From assembly GCA_030848705.1 (NCBI GenBank), contig CM061245.1, positions 42,846,711-42,910,710 on the forward strand: a DNA stretch of 64,000 nucleotides, read 5' to 3'. A program made the translations under genes and the position numbers. Each line of letters begins with the position of its first letter. The first letter of the stretch is position 1. This DNA comes from Heracleum sosnowskyi. Taxonomy: Eukaryota > Streptophyta > Magnoliopsida > Apiales > Apiaceae. A model generated the notes under the pieces. The model did not search any database and was not told the DNA's origin. It was given only the letters and a program-made list of their open reading frames with translations. Shown here piece by piece: positions 31,771 to 42,900 of the stretch.

Positions 31771-34700
31771 AGTCTAGTTGCATCCTCCCAAAAGGATGTA
31801 ATTATTGAAACAAGCTCTCCTCCAAGAGCACACTCCAAGAGGGTAAGGGACACTTCAAGCCCACAGTCAACAATTTCCCAATACCAAAGGAGAGTGAAGC
31901 AAAAATCCCAGGTCACACAGGGTGCACACACACTGGAAGCAACACTTCCAGCTTCTCAAATTCAGTTTGATGTAACCCATATCATTACTCTTGGGTTACA
32001 GTCCCATTCTCTAAACATCAATCTTGAACCAACTCCACAAAATTCACCAACTCAGTCATTAGATGTGGATATGATCCATTCATCTATTCCTGATTCTCCA
32101 ACTCTTTTCTTGGAGAAGCCCCACTCTGAAATTGGTGGTCATCACTTGTTAAGTGATTTGTTGGGCCATCAATCATCTTTTTCTGAAGCTACAATAGGAT
32201 CTGTGGACCCATCTCTAAAATCATTCACCACAGATTCTACTGTAATTTCACTTTCACAGAATACTTTCTTGACTTCATCAACGAAACAGTCTCTTTCGTT
32301 GACAAGTGTTTCTCCATCAACGGTATCCATACCGTTGACAGTTCAAACTACCATACCGTTGATAGTTCATTCTGCACCTCTTATTAAAAATCAAGTTGTT
32401 CCCACAACTAGTGCAGATGATCTAGTGGTAGTTGAGACACTTCTAGGATTGCGAGGGACTGAATCTGAGAGGCTGGCTTGCAGCCAGGCAAAAGGAGAGG
32501 TTGAGAGTGAGAGGCTGACTATTTCTTCCAGTCAGACAAAAGGAGAGGCTGAGGGTTCCACCTTAGTAGGTGAAGGTGAGGGTGTGAGAGGTGTGAGCCA
32601 TGGGGAGCCCATGATGCAAGAATATAGTGGAGAAAGAGAAGGGAGTACAGGAGCTATAAGGGAGGAAGCAGCCATTGCACATGAGTTAATGGAGGTTCAT
32701 GAGGGAGAAAGGGAACTTACTTTCCAAGAGCATTATCAACAAACTCTGGATAGTATTTCCCTGGATTCTGAGACCTTTACTCATCATGTGCCAGCCTATC
32801 AACTTATGGCTCAACAGGGCAATGTGGAGGCAGAAAGGTCACTCAACCTAATCCATACAACTGCATCTATGCAAAGAGAAAAGGATGCATTGACCCATTT
32901 GTCTCCGTGAGCTGCAGCAAGTGGTGAGTTTGATTATTCTGATGATGATGACAGTTTTGGTGACAATCTACAGGTGGCCATCACTTCATAGACTGGGACT
33001 TCTGTGGTGCTCCCTACACAAAACTGGCTTTCTCAGGATATGCATGGAAGAATCAACCTGGATGCTGCAATCACTAGGCAGTACAATGAAGCCTATCTGG
33101 CTCATGAGTCTGCAAATGCCAATGACAAGAAATTCTACAAAACCATCATGGACTCTTTGGAGATTCAGAGGCTACAGATGTTGCAGACAAGGATTGAAGC
33201 TAAGGACATCAAAGACTCTATTCAGAACCTGAAGGATGCTACTGACAGGAGGCTTGATGAAAAACTTCCTCTTCTCACTGTGTCCAAGATGAACGGGTTT
33301 TTCTCTAAGGAACTTGAGGTGGCTACCTCCTTGAAGACTCTTTCTTCTAGAGTGGACAAGGTGGAAGCTACTTTATCTCAAATGCAAAAGGAACAGGAGA
33401 AGCAAACACAACTCTTGGCCCAGCTAGTGGCAGCTCAAGGACTCCCTATCATCTCTCTTGATGATAACAAAAGGGGGGGGGGAAATCTAAGGAGCTAGAC
33501 ATTCAAATCACAAAGGTTATGGTCCCAGCCATTTCCTTACTACAGGAGCCATTAGCAATGGGGGAGTCAATGAAGGATAAAATTGATGGCATTGACCTGA
33601 TTCAGCAAGCATCTATGAGGCTAACACTTGCAGAACAGATAAAAGACCATTGGTCTAGCATAGATGCAAGAATCAAGAAGATAGCTGATACTACAAAGAA
33701 AACACATCCATCAACGGATCAAGCTACTTCTATAGCACCATCAACGAATGCCATGGTTTTAGTGTCAACAGAATGGGAGCCACAGACTAATTCTTTCTAT
33801 GAATTAAAGCCTCTTCTACATGGAGTTACTCAAGGTCCAAGGAAAGAAAAGGGACAAACTTCATGCATTAGGGATGTGGTACAAGCTACACTTCAAAGAA
33901 GCCTATCCCCAAAATCTCCTGCTAAACCAAAGGGCAAGAACATTGCAAGGACTTTTTATCCTTCACCTTATCCAGATGAGCTTAAAGTTCTAGGACAGCT
34001 TATTACCAAATGCAAGGAGAGCAATGATCCTGAGATAAGGAAACAGAGAGCAATTGTCTACAGAAATGGACAAGAAATCTGTATTTAGGCTGGTCACCCA
34101 AATTTTGCTGAGGCTAAGGCTGAGGAGTCAGAAAGAGCAGCTATGCAAGCTCTTGCAGTTGTTCAATCTCTTGATGAAGAAGAAAGACAACAAGAGGAAA
34201 AAGCCAATGAAGCTGAGAAGAAAAAGAAAAGTACAAGGCAGCCTAAACAGAAAGCTAAAAGGAATCTGTCCCTTGACAAAGAGGACTCTCAAAGCACAGC
34301 AACAGATTCCTCTACAAAAGCTGCACCTTCAACTTTTCCTGATCTAATCTTCAAAGATAAGTTAGCCTGTGATCCTGAACATCCATTAAATTTTCATGAT
34401 CAGCCAATTCAGCCAAAGGAAGAGCAAATTGAGCTAGATGAGGCTAACTTCCCAAAGTTTCTATTTGAAATGGATGCAAAGAAGAAAGCAAAGCAAAGGG
34501 CTGTTAAGGCTAAGCCAGTATTTGTGAGAAGGCAACAAGTTGAGAAACCTCCCACCAATCCAGAAGACTTCATGTACATTGCTGACATCAGGGAGGAGTC
34601 TAGCCTAAATATTAATCTTGATGACTTGGTGGAAGTAAGAGGTATTGCAGCTTCTTATAAACTGCCAGAGAGATTGGTATTTGTCTACAAAGGTGGAAGG

Positions 34701-35135
34701 GAACAAACTTGGCCTCTCTACAGGATTTTAGGAGAAGACTACCAAACACTGCTCTCAGTGTTCAAATGCTTGAAGAAAGACTTTGGCTTTACCAAAACTG
34801 CCAAGTCTGAGGTGGTCTCCAAAATCTGTCAAATCAAGGCAAGCTGGAACAAGCCTGGTGCACTTCCCAGGGTTCTCAAAGTCCCTCAATCTGGAAAGAA
34901 GATCCATATCCAACCCTATTGGATGATGGAGTTTAGAGACAGAGACAATTGTAGAAGATTCTTCAGGATAGAAGACCAACTGGAAAAAGCATCCAATGAT
35001 ACTCTAAGATCAATGCAATCCAAGTTGGGGAATCAAGATGAAGAAGAGAAGATTTTATATAGGAGGCTCCAAGCTCAAATTGAGGAGAACAACACAAGGA
35101 AGGGAAAGAAAACACTGCCACAGAGAAAAAGATGA
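31747..35135 (+). pseudogene. Fragment F env-like ORF, N-terminally truncated, broken
   Basis: Frames 31747-32910, 32921-33498, 33519-34088 and 34143-35135 together correspond to the C family env-like product from SNMDLSTSLVASSQKDV onward. A Ser/Thr/Pro-rich region with repeated SQAKGE/ESERL units comes first. Then come an acidic segment, a coiled coil (LSSRVDKVEATLSQMQKEQ), a Lys-rich linker and a C-terminal globular domain (VEVRGIAASYKLPERLVFVYKGGREQTWPLYRILGEDYQ). Breaks relative to element C are a TGA at 32908, a TAG at 32989, a G-run frameshift near 33475 and a TAG at 34086. The last 330 codons are open. The N-terminal domain (~350 residues) is absent. Confidence 0.82.
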
Positions 35136-35321
35136 AATTTGCTCAGGCTAGAGGAGCAACTCTGTGCACTTGTTTTGTAAGACTTTTTACTTTGTATTTC
35201 AATAAATTCTTAAAACATTTTGAAGCTCAATGCAATTTCTACTTTTATCATTTGTAATATGTCTGAGTGTTTTTGTTATCATCAAGGCTCTTGATTTATG
35301 GCTGTTATTCTATCAGTCATA

Positions 35322-35334
35322 AATTGGGGGAGAT
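35322..35334 (+). other. Fragment F polypurine tract
   Basis: AATTGGGGGAGAT directly before the LTR start TGTTAGGAATATG. Confidence 0.85.
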
Positions 35335-36354
35335 TGTTAGGAATATGTTGTTCTTTATGATAATTATAAAACACTTAGTAGATTTTGTATTAAGTCATTT
35401 TGTAACTGTCAACGGAATGGTATGATTTGCAGCTTTCGTTGACAGGTAGCTCATCAACGAAATGAGTGATGTAGCAATTGCATTGTACAATACTTCACAG
35501 TTTGATATGCATTTGGTTGTAGGTATTAGATAGGTTTTCTAAGTCATGTTAACTAAGTACTAGATAGGCAAAATAGGTTGGTTAATTTTAAATATATTAT
35601 GCCTTGTAATTTTGCCTAAGTGAAGACATGTCAACGGTATGAAGATTACTCTATCAACGGAATGAAGATTACTCATCAACGAAATGAAGATTACCCATCA
35701 ACGAAATGAAGAATAAAGCTATCAACGAAACACATCTCCCTGCTATCAACGAATCATTATTACTTTTCTGAATAGTTGACAAAGTGATAGTGACAGTTTT
35801 CTGACAGATCAAAAGGAGACGTGGAAGTGTACTTTGCATTGGAAGCCATCAAAAAGGTCATTGGAAATAAGGAAACATTCCAATTTCCATTTAGGTTCTT
35901 GGGAGTGATCATAATAAGCATGAAGACAAAAGCCAAGATCTCCAAGAACCATTGGACAAAAGGGATGAAAAGCAAGCTACTGAAAGTTACTTCTAGATTA
36001 ATTTAGAGTAGCCAAAAATAGCATTGTAAACTTGGGTTATATAACCAAGTGAAGCAGTTCATTTTAAAAATAGAAGAGTGAGATAAAATTAGTTGTATTA
36101 GCTTCTGTAAAGAGCACTCTCACTCTCAATCAAGAACTGAGCAGCTGTGATACTTTTGTAACACGGATTATTTCCGCAATAAAAATTATCTCAGTTGGAT
36201 CCTCAAAACATCCAACTGAAATTTATATTTGTTTGTGTTTTTATTTCAGTACAGTTTTATTATTAATAGTTGTTTTAAGTTTCGAAATATCTAGAATTGT
36301 ATTCAACCCCCCCCCCCCCCTTCTACAATTCTGTTAGGTCATTTGGGATTAACA
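35335..36354 (+). repeat. Fragment F LTR (element C family)
   Basis: About 1020 bp from TGTTAGGAATATG to GGGATTAACA, with a long C-run before TTCTACAATTCTG. It matches the inverted element C LTR at 38729-39761. It contains the family motif cluster at 35408-35755 (TCAACGAAATG, TCAACGGAATG, TTTCGTTGACAG). Unusually it has a polypurine tract on its left and a primer binding site on its right. Confidence 0.9.
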
Positions 36355-36356
36355 AT

Positions 36357-36368
36357 TGGTATCAGAGC
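36357..36368 (+). other. Primer binding site following the fragment F LTR
   Basis: TGGTATCAGAGC two bases beyond the LTR end, as expected after a 5' LTR although the left flank of this LTR is that of a 3' LTR. The following ~20 bases lead into element B gag sequence at about 36375. Confidence 0.9.
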
Positions 36369-36375
36369 GAGCTTC

Positions 36376-38091
36376 TAACATACAATGAGTAAACTCTCTA
36401 AAGAAAGGTTTATCAATACCCTTAAGCACATCAGGAATACCCCTTTCTTCAGGACTGACTCTATTAGGGGTATTTATGCTTAATTTACCAATAGACTCAT
36501 TATAGTCATACTCTATTCCTACGGTCTGACCAATACTTTGTTTATTGATAATTTCTTTAGCAGTCTTACAAGAGTTGAAGTAAGCATTAGCTTTAGTCTT
36601 CAGCTCAGTAATCTGATTCTTGAGAATGGTTTCCAGTTGAATATAACATTTAACCCTATTCTCAAGAAATGCCATTTTCTCAGTAAGTTCATTCTGATTA
36701 ACATGCACAAGTTTTAATTCTTTTATCTCCTTTTCAAGAGCTGTGTTTAAAAGAATTATTCTATAATTTTCAGTGCGTGCACAAGAAATAGTACCACTAA
36801 GATGACGAATCATTTCAGTGTCAGTGAACTTTACCTCTGACATGTATGCAGATGAAGTGCTTGCCTCTTTAGCCACTAAAGCAAGGTTCCCAATCTCACC
36901 TGCTTCTTCATCACTGTCAGTGTCATCCCAACTTTTACCTTCAGCAACATAGGCTTTCCCAATCTTGTTCTTCTTGTTAGAATCAAGTGTGTTTCTTGTC
37001 ACTTGCTTTGGCTTTCTGCATTCAGTAGCAAAGTGACCCAACTCATTGCAATTGTAGCATCTGATTGTGCTCCTATCCACAGTTCCAGTTTTATAGCCAC
37101 CCCTTGTGCTACTTGAAGAGGAAGATCCACCTCTCTGAAATCTGGGCCTGAACTTAAGATTAGGATTCCTTTTGAATCTGAACTTCCCAAACTTCCTGAC
37201 TATCAAAGTCAAATCACCATCCTCCAGCTGATCAAGTTCCTCTAAAGAATAGAAGTCACCACCAGATTGATCAATGGATGTTAATCCATATTCAGCATCA
37301 ATAACATTCATGTTAGAACTGGAAGGTTGAACAACCTTCACTTCCAGTTTCTGTGGGACTTCAGCAGCCAATGCAGTAGAAGTACTAACTATCTTCCCAG
37401 TTCCATATAACTCATCATGCTGAATCTGCTCAAGCTCATAGGTCTTCAGAACACCATACAGTCTTTCCAAAGCAATCTCTCCCAGATCTCTTGCTTCTCT
37501 AATGGCAGATATTCTGTGCTCCAAATGACGTGGAAGTGTAAGTAGGAACTTCTTGTTAATTTCCTTGATAGTGTAGCGCTTCCCATTGAGATTCAGATTA
37601 TTGATCAATTTGTTGTATCTCTCAAAAACCTCAGAGATACCTTCACCAGGGTTTGATCTGAAATGCTCATATTGAGAGGTGAGAATTTCCAGCTTATTCT
37701 CTCTAACTTCCTCTGTCCCTTCATTGATTATCTCTATAGTGTCCCAAATGTGTTTGACAGTATCACAGTTTAGGACATGATTATGCATGACAGGATCAAG
37801 ACAATCAACCAGTGTTAACTGTAGACATGCATCCAAGGTAACATCCTCTTTTTCATCAGGAGTTTAGTCCTTGGGATCCTTAGGGTACATCCTAGCAGCC
37901 CTATTAACAAAATCATTCTCTATTAGCTCTCCCTCAATAATCATAGGGAGTCTTGGTCCATTCTTCAGCACATCAAAATATTTAACATTAGCAACTTTAA
38001 GAAATAGGAGCATTTTCTTCTTCCACATTGGATAATGCTCCTTTCTGAACATGGGGATTTTGACTGTACCCACTTTCTGTGCAGTAGACAT
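36376..38091 (-). pseudogene. Element B gag, one in-frame stop
   Basis: 38091-37864 (75 codons) and 37836-36376 are in the same frame, split by a single TAA at 37864. Visible are MFRKEHYPMWKKKMLLFLKVAN (gag N-terminal motif), VKHIWDTIEIINEGTEEVREN, GEGISEVFERYNKLINNL, KFLLTLPRHLEHRI, the CCHC knuckle CYNCNELGHFATEC, an acidic KSWDDTDSDEEAGE motif and a coiled-coil-like helical region. The frame runs into the fragment F border at ~36375, so the last residues before its stop are foreign. Gag would assemble the particle. Apart from one stop this copy is well preserved. Protease, integrase and RT should follow but are missing. Confidence 0.87.
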
Positions 38092-38182
38092 CTTTTGAGA
38101 TTTTTAGGAATAATAAAAATTTCAGAGTTTAAGAAAAAAATCTCAAAACAATTAGATCTTTGATTTGTATATTAATCAAAAG

Positions 38183-38194
38183 GCTCTGATGCCA
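38183..38194 (-). other. Element B primer binding site, one mismatch
   Basis: The minus strand reads TGGCATCAGAGC, one base different from the initiator Met complement TGGTATCAGAGC seen in A, D, F and G. It lies two bases inside the 5' LTR. Confidence 0.85.
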
Positions 38195-38196
38195 AT

Positions 38197-38728
38197 TGTT
38201 AGGTCCTGATATGTTTGTAGAAGGGGGGTTGAATACAAACAATATCGTTTAATCGAATTTGTCCTTTTAAGATTAAACAATATAGAACAAATTATTACGG
38301 AATAAAACTGAAACAATATTCAAGTTAAATATAACTCTATTAAACTTGAAAGGTGTTACAATTCTGATCACTGATTACAATGAACTTGATAAAACAAACC
38401 TAGAATAAATTCGACATGAATTTATCTATTTGTGTAATAAAAAGGATCGAATACTAAAAAGTAGTTCGATATAAAATCTAGGGATTATGATCCGCTAGAA
38501 AGCTAAAGCAGTACAAGAGAATCAGTTCTTATGAATTAAATGTTATGAACTAATCAAGATTTAATTCTCCTGAGGAAATTAAATGCTTTGCTGATGAAGA
38601 AGTAATGAAGACAGTTGAGAGAAATATGATGTTGAAATTTTTATGTCTTTACTTTTGTGTGTTGATATCTTCTTCAAGTCTTCTGCATTTCCTTTTATAT
38701 CAAATGCTTTTCTTTTGTAATCACACGT
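38197..38728 (-). repeat. Element B 5' LTR, first part, interrupted by element C
   Basis: It matches 25885-26416 of the 3' LTR closely and stops at TAATCACACGT, where element C begins. The remaining ~780 bp, including the motif cluster, should resume beyond the window. Confidence 0.9.
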
Positions 38729-39761
38729 TGTTAATCCCAAATGACCTAACAGAATTGTAGAAGGGGGGGGGGGGGGGGTTGAATACAATTCTTGATATTT
38801 TTCAAACTAAAAAATAAATTACAAATTAAAACTGAACTTATAAAATAAAAACCACAAGCACTTAATAATTTCAGTTGGATTGTTTGATGATCCAACTGAA
38901 GTGATTTTTATTGCGGAAATAATCTGTGATACAAAAAGTACACAGCTGCTCAGTTACAAGAATGTAGAGAAGTATGCTCTCAAAGATAGCTAATACAATC
39001 TATTTGTTTTTCTTCTCTTGCTTCTATTTTAACTGCTACACTTGGTTATATATATATTCCCAAGTTTACAAAGCTATTTTTGGCTACACTAAAGTACATT
39101 AAAGGTAACCGTCAATAGCTTGCTTTTCATCCCTTTTGTACAATGGTCCTTGGAGATCTTTGTCTTCTGTATTCAGTCTTATAGTGATCCCACTCAATAA
39201 CCAGATTGGAAATTGGAATGTTTCCTTATTCCCCATGTCCATTTTAATGGTTTCCAATGCAAAGTACACTTCCACATCTCCTTTTGATCTGTTAGAAAAC
39301 TGTCACTATCACTTTGTCAACTATTCAGAAAAGTGATAATGATTCGTTGATAGCAGTAAGGTGTGTTTCGTTGATAGCTTTATTCTTCGTTTCGTTGATG
39401 AGTAATCTTCGTTTCGTTGATGAGTAAACTCCATACCGTTGACAGAGTAATCTTCATACCGTTGACATGTCTTCACTTAGGCAAAATTACAAGGCATAAT
39501 ATATTTACAATTAACCAACCTATTTTGCCTATCTAGTACTTAGTCAACATGACTTAGAAAACCTATCCAATATCTACAACGAAATGCATATCAAACTAGA
39601 AGTATTGTACAGTGCAATTGCTACATCACTCATTTCGTTGATGAGCTTCCTGTCAACGGAATGCTGCAAAGCATGCCATTTCGTTGACAACTACAAAATG
39701 ACTTTACACAAATTCTACTAAGTGTTTTATGTTTATCATCAAAAACAACATATTCCTAACA
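38729..39761 (-). repeat. Element C 3' LTR
   Basis: 1033 bp from TGTTAATCCCAAATG to ATTCCTAACA, with a long G-run after TTGTAGAA. Polypurine tract on the right. It contains the family motif cluster at 39341-39690. Confidence 0.92.
39341..39690. promoter_or_regulatory. Iterated motif cluster in element C 3' LTR
   Basis: At least eight copies of TTTCGTTGATAG/TTTCGTTGATGAG and the variant ACCGTTGACA, plus the inverted TCAACGGAATG, spread over 350 bases on the promoter side of the LTR. Further copies lie at 44727-44866 and inside the env-like coding region. The matching F LTR cluster is 35408-35755. Confidence 0.72.
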
Positions 39762-39776
39762 ATCTCTCCCAATTTA
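39762..39776 (-). other. Element C polypurine tract
   Basis: ATCTCTCCCAATTTA on the plus strand, adjoining the 3' LTR, with one pyrimidine interruption on the sense strand. Confidence 0.8.
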
Positions 39777-39947
39777 TGACTGATAGAATAACAGCCATAA
39801 ATCAAGAGACTTGATGATAACAAAAACACTCAGATACATCATAAATTACAAAAGTAGAAAATGCATTAAGCTTTATAATATTTTAGACAAAATACAAGAC
39901 TTACAAGACTAATGCCCAAAAGTGCTCCTCTAGACTGAGCAAATGTT

Positions 39948-42900
39948 TCATCTGTGTCTTCTTTGTGGCATAGTCTTCTTCTCTCTCTTAGAGTTGTTTT
40001 CCTCAATTTGGACATGTAGCCTTCTGTAAAAGATTTTCTCCTCTTCATCTTGATCACCAAGCATGGATTGCATAAACTTTAGAGTTTGATTAGATGCCTT
40101 ATCCAGCTGGTCTTCCATCCTGAAGAATCTTCTGCAATTGTCCTTGTCCTTAAATTCCATCATCCAGTATGGTTGAAGATGGATCTTCTTTCCTGTTGAG
40201 GGCACTCTAAGCATCCTGGGAAGAGCCTCGGGCTTGTTCCAGCTAGCCTTTATCTGACAGATTTTGGAGACCGCCTCAGACTTGGCTGTTTTGATGAATC
40301 CAAAGTCCTTCTTCAAGCATCTAAACACTGAGAGTAGTGTTTGATAGTCTTCTCCTAAAATTCTATAGAGAGGCCACACTTGTTCTCTACCTCCCTTGAA
40401 TGTAAAAACTAGTCTCTCAGGCAATTTTTGAGAAGCTGCAATGCCTCTTACTTCCACCAGGTTGTCTAAGTCAAGATGTAAACTGGATTCTTCCCTGATG
40501 TCAGCAATGTACATGCAGTCCTCTGGATTTGCAGGGGGTTTCTGAGGTTGTGGCTTTCTCACAAAAACTGCTTTTGCCTTGACAGCCCTTTTCTTTGTCT
40601 TCATTGGTTGATCCTTCTCAAATAGGAACTTTGGAAATTAGGCCTCATCAAATTCAAGAGGCTCCTCTTTTGGCATAATTGGTTGATCATGAAAGTTGAC
40701 AAGATGTGCAGGATCACAGGCCAACTTTCCTTCATGAGGAAGATCAACAGGAATTTGATGTGCACTTGTTGTGGAAGAGTCTTGAGCAGTGTCCTGAGAA
40801 TCATCTTTGTCAAAGTTCAGATTCCTTTTAGCTCTAGCATTTGGCTGCCTTACACTCTTCCTTTCCTTTCCAGCTTCCTTAGCTTCATCCTTAGCCTTTT
40901 CTTCCTGTAGGGTTTCTGCATCTTCAAGTGATTGAGCAACTGCTAGTGCTTGCATTGATGTCCTTTCAGATTCTTCAGCTTTGGCCTTAGCAAAATTTGG
41001 GTGACCAACCCAAATGCAGATTTCTTTGCTATCCCTGTAGATGATGGCCCTTTTGTTCCTTATGCTTGGATGATTGCTCTCTTTGCTTTCAATGATCAGC
41101 TTCCCTAGGACTTTGAACTCATCTGGCTTTGGTGGAGGATAAAATATCCTTGCAATGTTCTCGCCCTTGGGTTTGACAGGTGATATTGGAGATATCCCTC
41201 TTGCATCCACATTCCTAAAGCATGAAGATTGTCCTTTCTCACTTCTTGAATCTTGAAGAACTCCATACTGAAGGGGTTCTATAACATAAGAACTCTTGAA
41301 CTGTGGCTCCCATTCCGTTGATGTTACAACCATGGCATTCGTTGATGGTTGATCCGTTGATGGATTTGAGTTCTTTGTAGTTCCATCAATTCTCTTGACC
41401 ATTGCTTCTATGTTGGACCAATGATCTTTGATCTGTTCTACAAGTCTCATCCTCATAGAAGCTTCCTGAATTAGGTTAATGCCATCCTTTTTCTTCTGTC
41501 CAAGCTCCCCCATTGCTAGTGGCTCATTTGGTAAGGAAATGGCTGGGACCAAAACCTTTGTGATTTGTATATCATGCTCTTTAGATTTTCTAGCTCCTTA
41601 GATTTCTCCCCCTTTTTGTTATCATCAAGTGAGATGATAGGGAGTCCTTGAGCTACCAAAAGCTGAGTGAGTAGCTGAGTTTGCTTCCTCTGTTCCTTTT
41701 GCATGTGAGAAAGTGTAGCCTCAACTTTGTCCACTCTAGAGGAAAGAGTCTTCAAAGATGAGGACACTTCAGGTTCCTTGGAGAAAAACCTGTTCATCTT
41801 GGACACAGTTAGAAGAGGAAGCTTTTCATCTAGCCTCCTATCAGTAGCATCCCTGAGGTTGCTAATGGAATGCTTGATTTCTGTAGCTTCAATCCTTGTC
41901 TGCAACATCTGTAGCCTTTGGATTTCCAGTGAATCCATGATGGCCTTGTAGAATTTCTTGTCCCTTGCATTTGCAGACTCGTGAGCTAGATATGCCTCAT
42001 TGTACTGCCTTGTGATAGCAGCATCTAGAGTGCATCTTCCTTGCATATCCTGAGAAAGCCAGTTTGGTCTAGGAGGCACCACAGAAGTCCCAGTCTGTGA
42101 AGTAGTGGCCACCTGTAGATTGTCACCAAAGCTGTCCTCATCATCAGAAAAGTCAAAGTCTCCACTTGCTGCAGCTGCTGGAGATAGATTGGTCAAGGCA
42201 TCCTTTGCTCTTTGCATTGATGCAGTTGTATGAATTAGGTTTAGTGACCTCTCTGCCTCCACATTGCCCTGTTGAGCCATAACCTGATAGGCTGGCACTT
42301 GATGAGTAAAGGTCTCAGGATCCAGGGAAATACTATCCAGAGTTTGTTGATAATGCTCTTGGAAAGTAAGTTCCCTTTCTCTCTCACTGACCCCAATTAA
42401 CTCACTAGAAATGGCTGCTTCCTCCCTTATGACTCCTGTAGTCCCTTCTCTCTCTCCACTCTTTTCTTTCATCATGGGCTCCCCATGGTTCACACCTCTC
42501 ACACCCTCACCTTCACCTACTAAGGTGGTACTCTCAATCTCTCCTTTTGCCTGGCTGGAAGAAATAGCCAGCCTCTCACTCTCATTCTCTCCTTTTGCCT
42601 GGCTGCAAGCCAGCCTCTCAGTTTCACTCTCTCTCAAACCTAAAAGTGTCTCAACTACCACCAGGTCATCTACACTAGTTGTGGAAACAACTTGATCTTC
42701 AATAAGGGGTGTAGAATGACCTATCAACGGAATGGTAGTTTGAACTGTCAATGGTATGGATACCGTTGATGGAGAAACACTTGTCAACGAAAGAGGTTGT
42801 TCCGTTGATGAAGTCAATAAAGCATTTTGAGAAAGTGAAATTACAATCGAATCTGTGGTGATTGATGTGAGATTGGGGTCCACAGATCCTCTTGCAGCTT

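Larger units (their letters stand above)
31706..36375 (+). mobile_element. Fragment F: 3' part of a Sirevirus (element C family) inside B
   Basis: A plus-strand piece holding the central and C-terminal env-like region, polypurine tract and a full LTR, followed by a primer binding site and about 20 further bases. It is the inverted counterpart of element C from about 43350 down to 38729. It occupies the place of B's pol. Its left end cuts into the env-like ORF after the N-terminal domain and carries a 40 bp duplication (AATGAGTAATATGG at 31706 and 31746). No target-site duplication is apparent, so it probably arrived by repair or recombination rather than by integration. Confidence 0.82.
25885..38728 (-). 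mobile_element. Element B: Sirevirus-like Copia, pol replaced by fragment F
   Basis: A minus-strand element whose LTRs begin TGTTAGGTCCTGATATG at 25885 and 38197. In sense order it has a 5' LTR (cut by element C after 532 bp), PBS, gag, then instead of pol a foreign plus-strand fragment (F, ~31706-36375), then spacer, an intact env-like ORF, polypurine tract and 3' LTR. The shared 532 bp of the two LTRs differ at roughly nine sites by eye, so B is fairly young. The rest of its 5' LTR should lie beyond the right edge of the window, after elements C and E. Confidence 0.9.
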
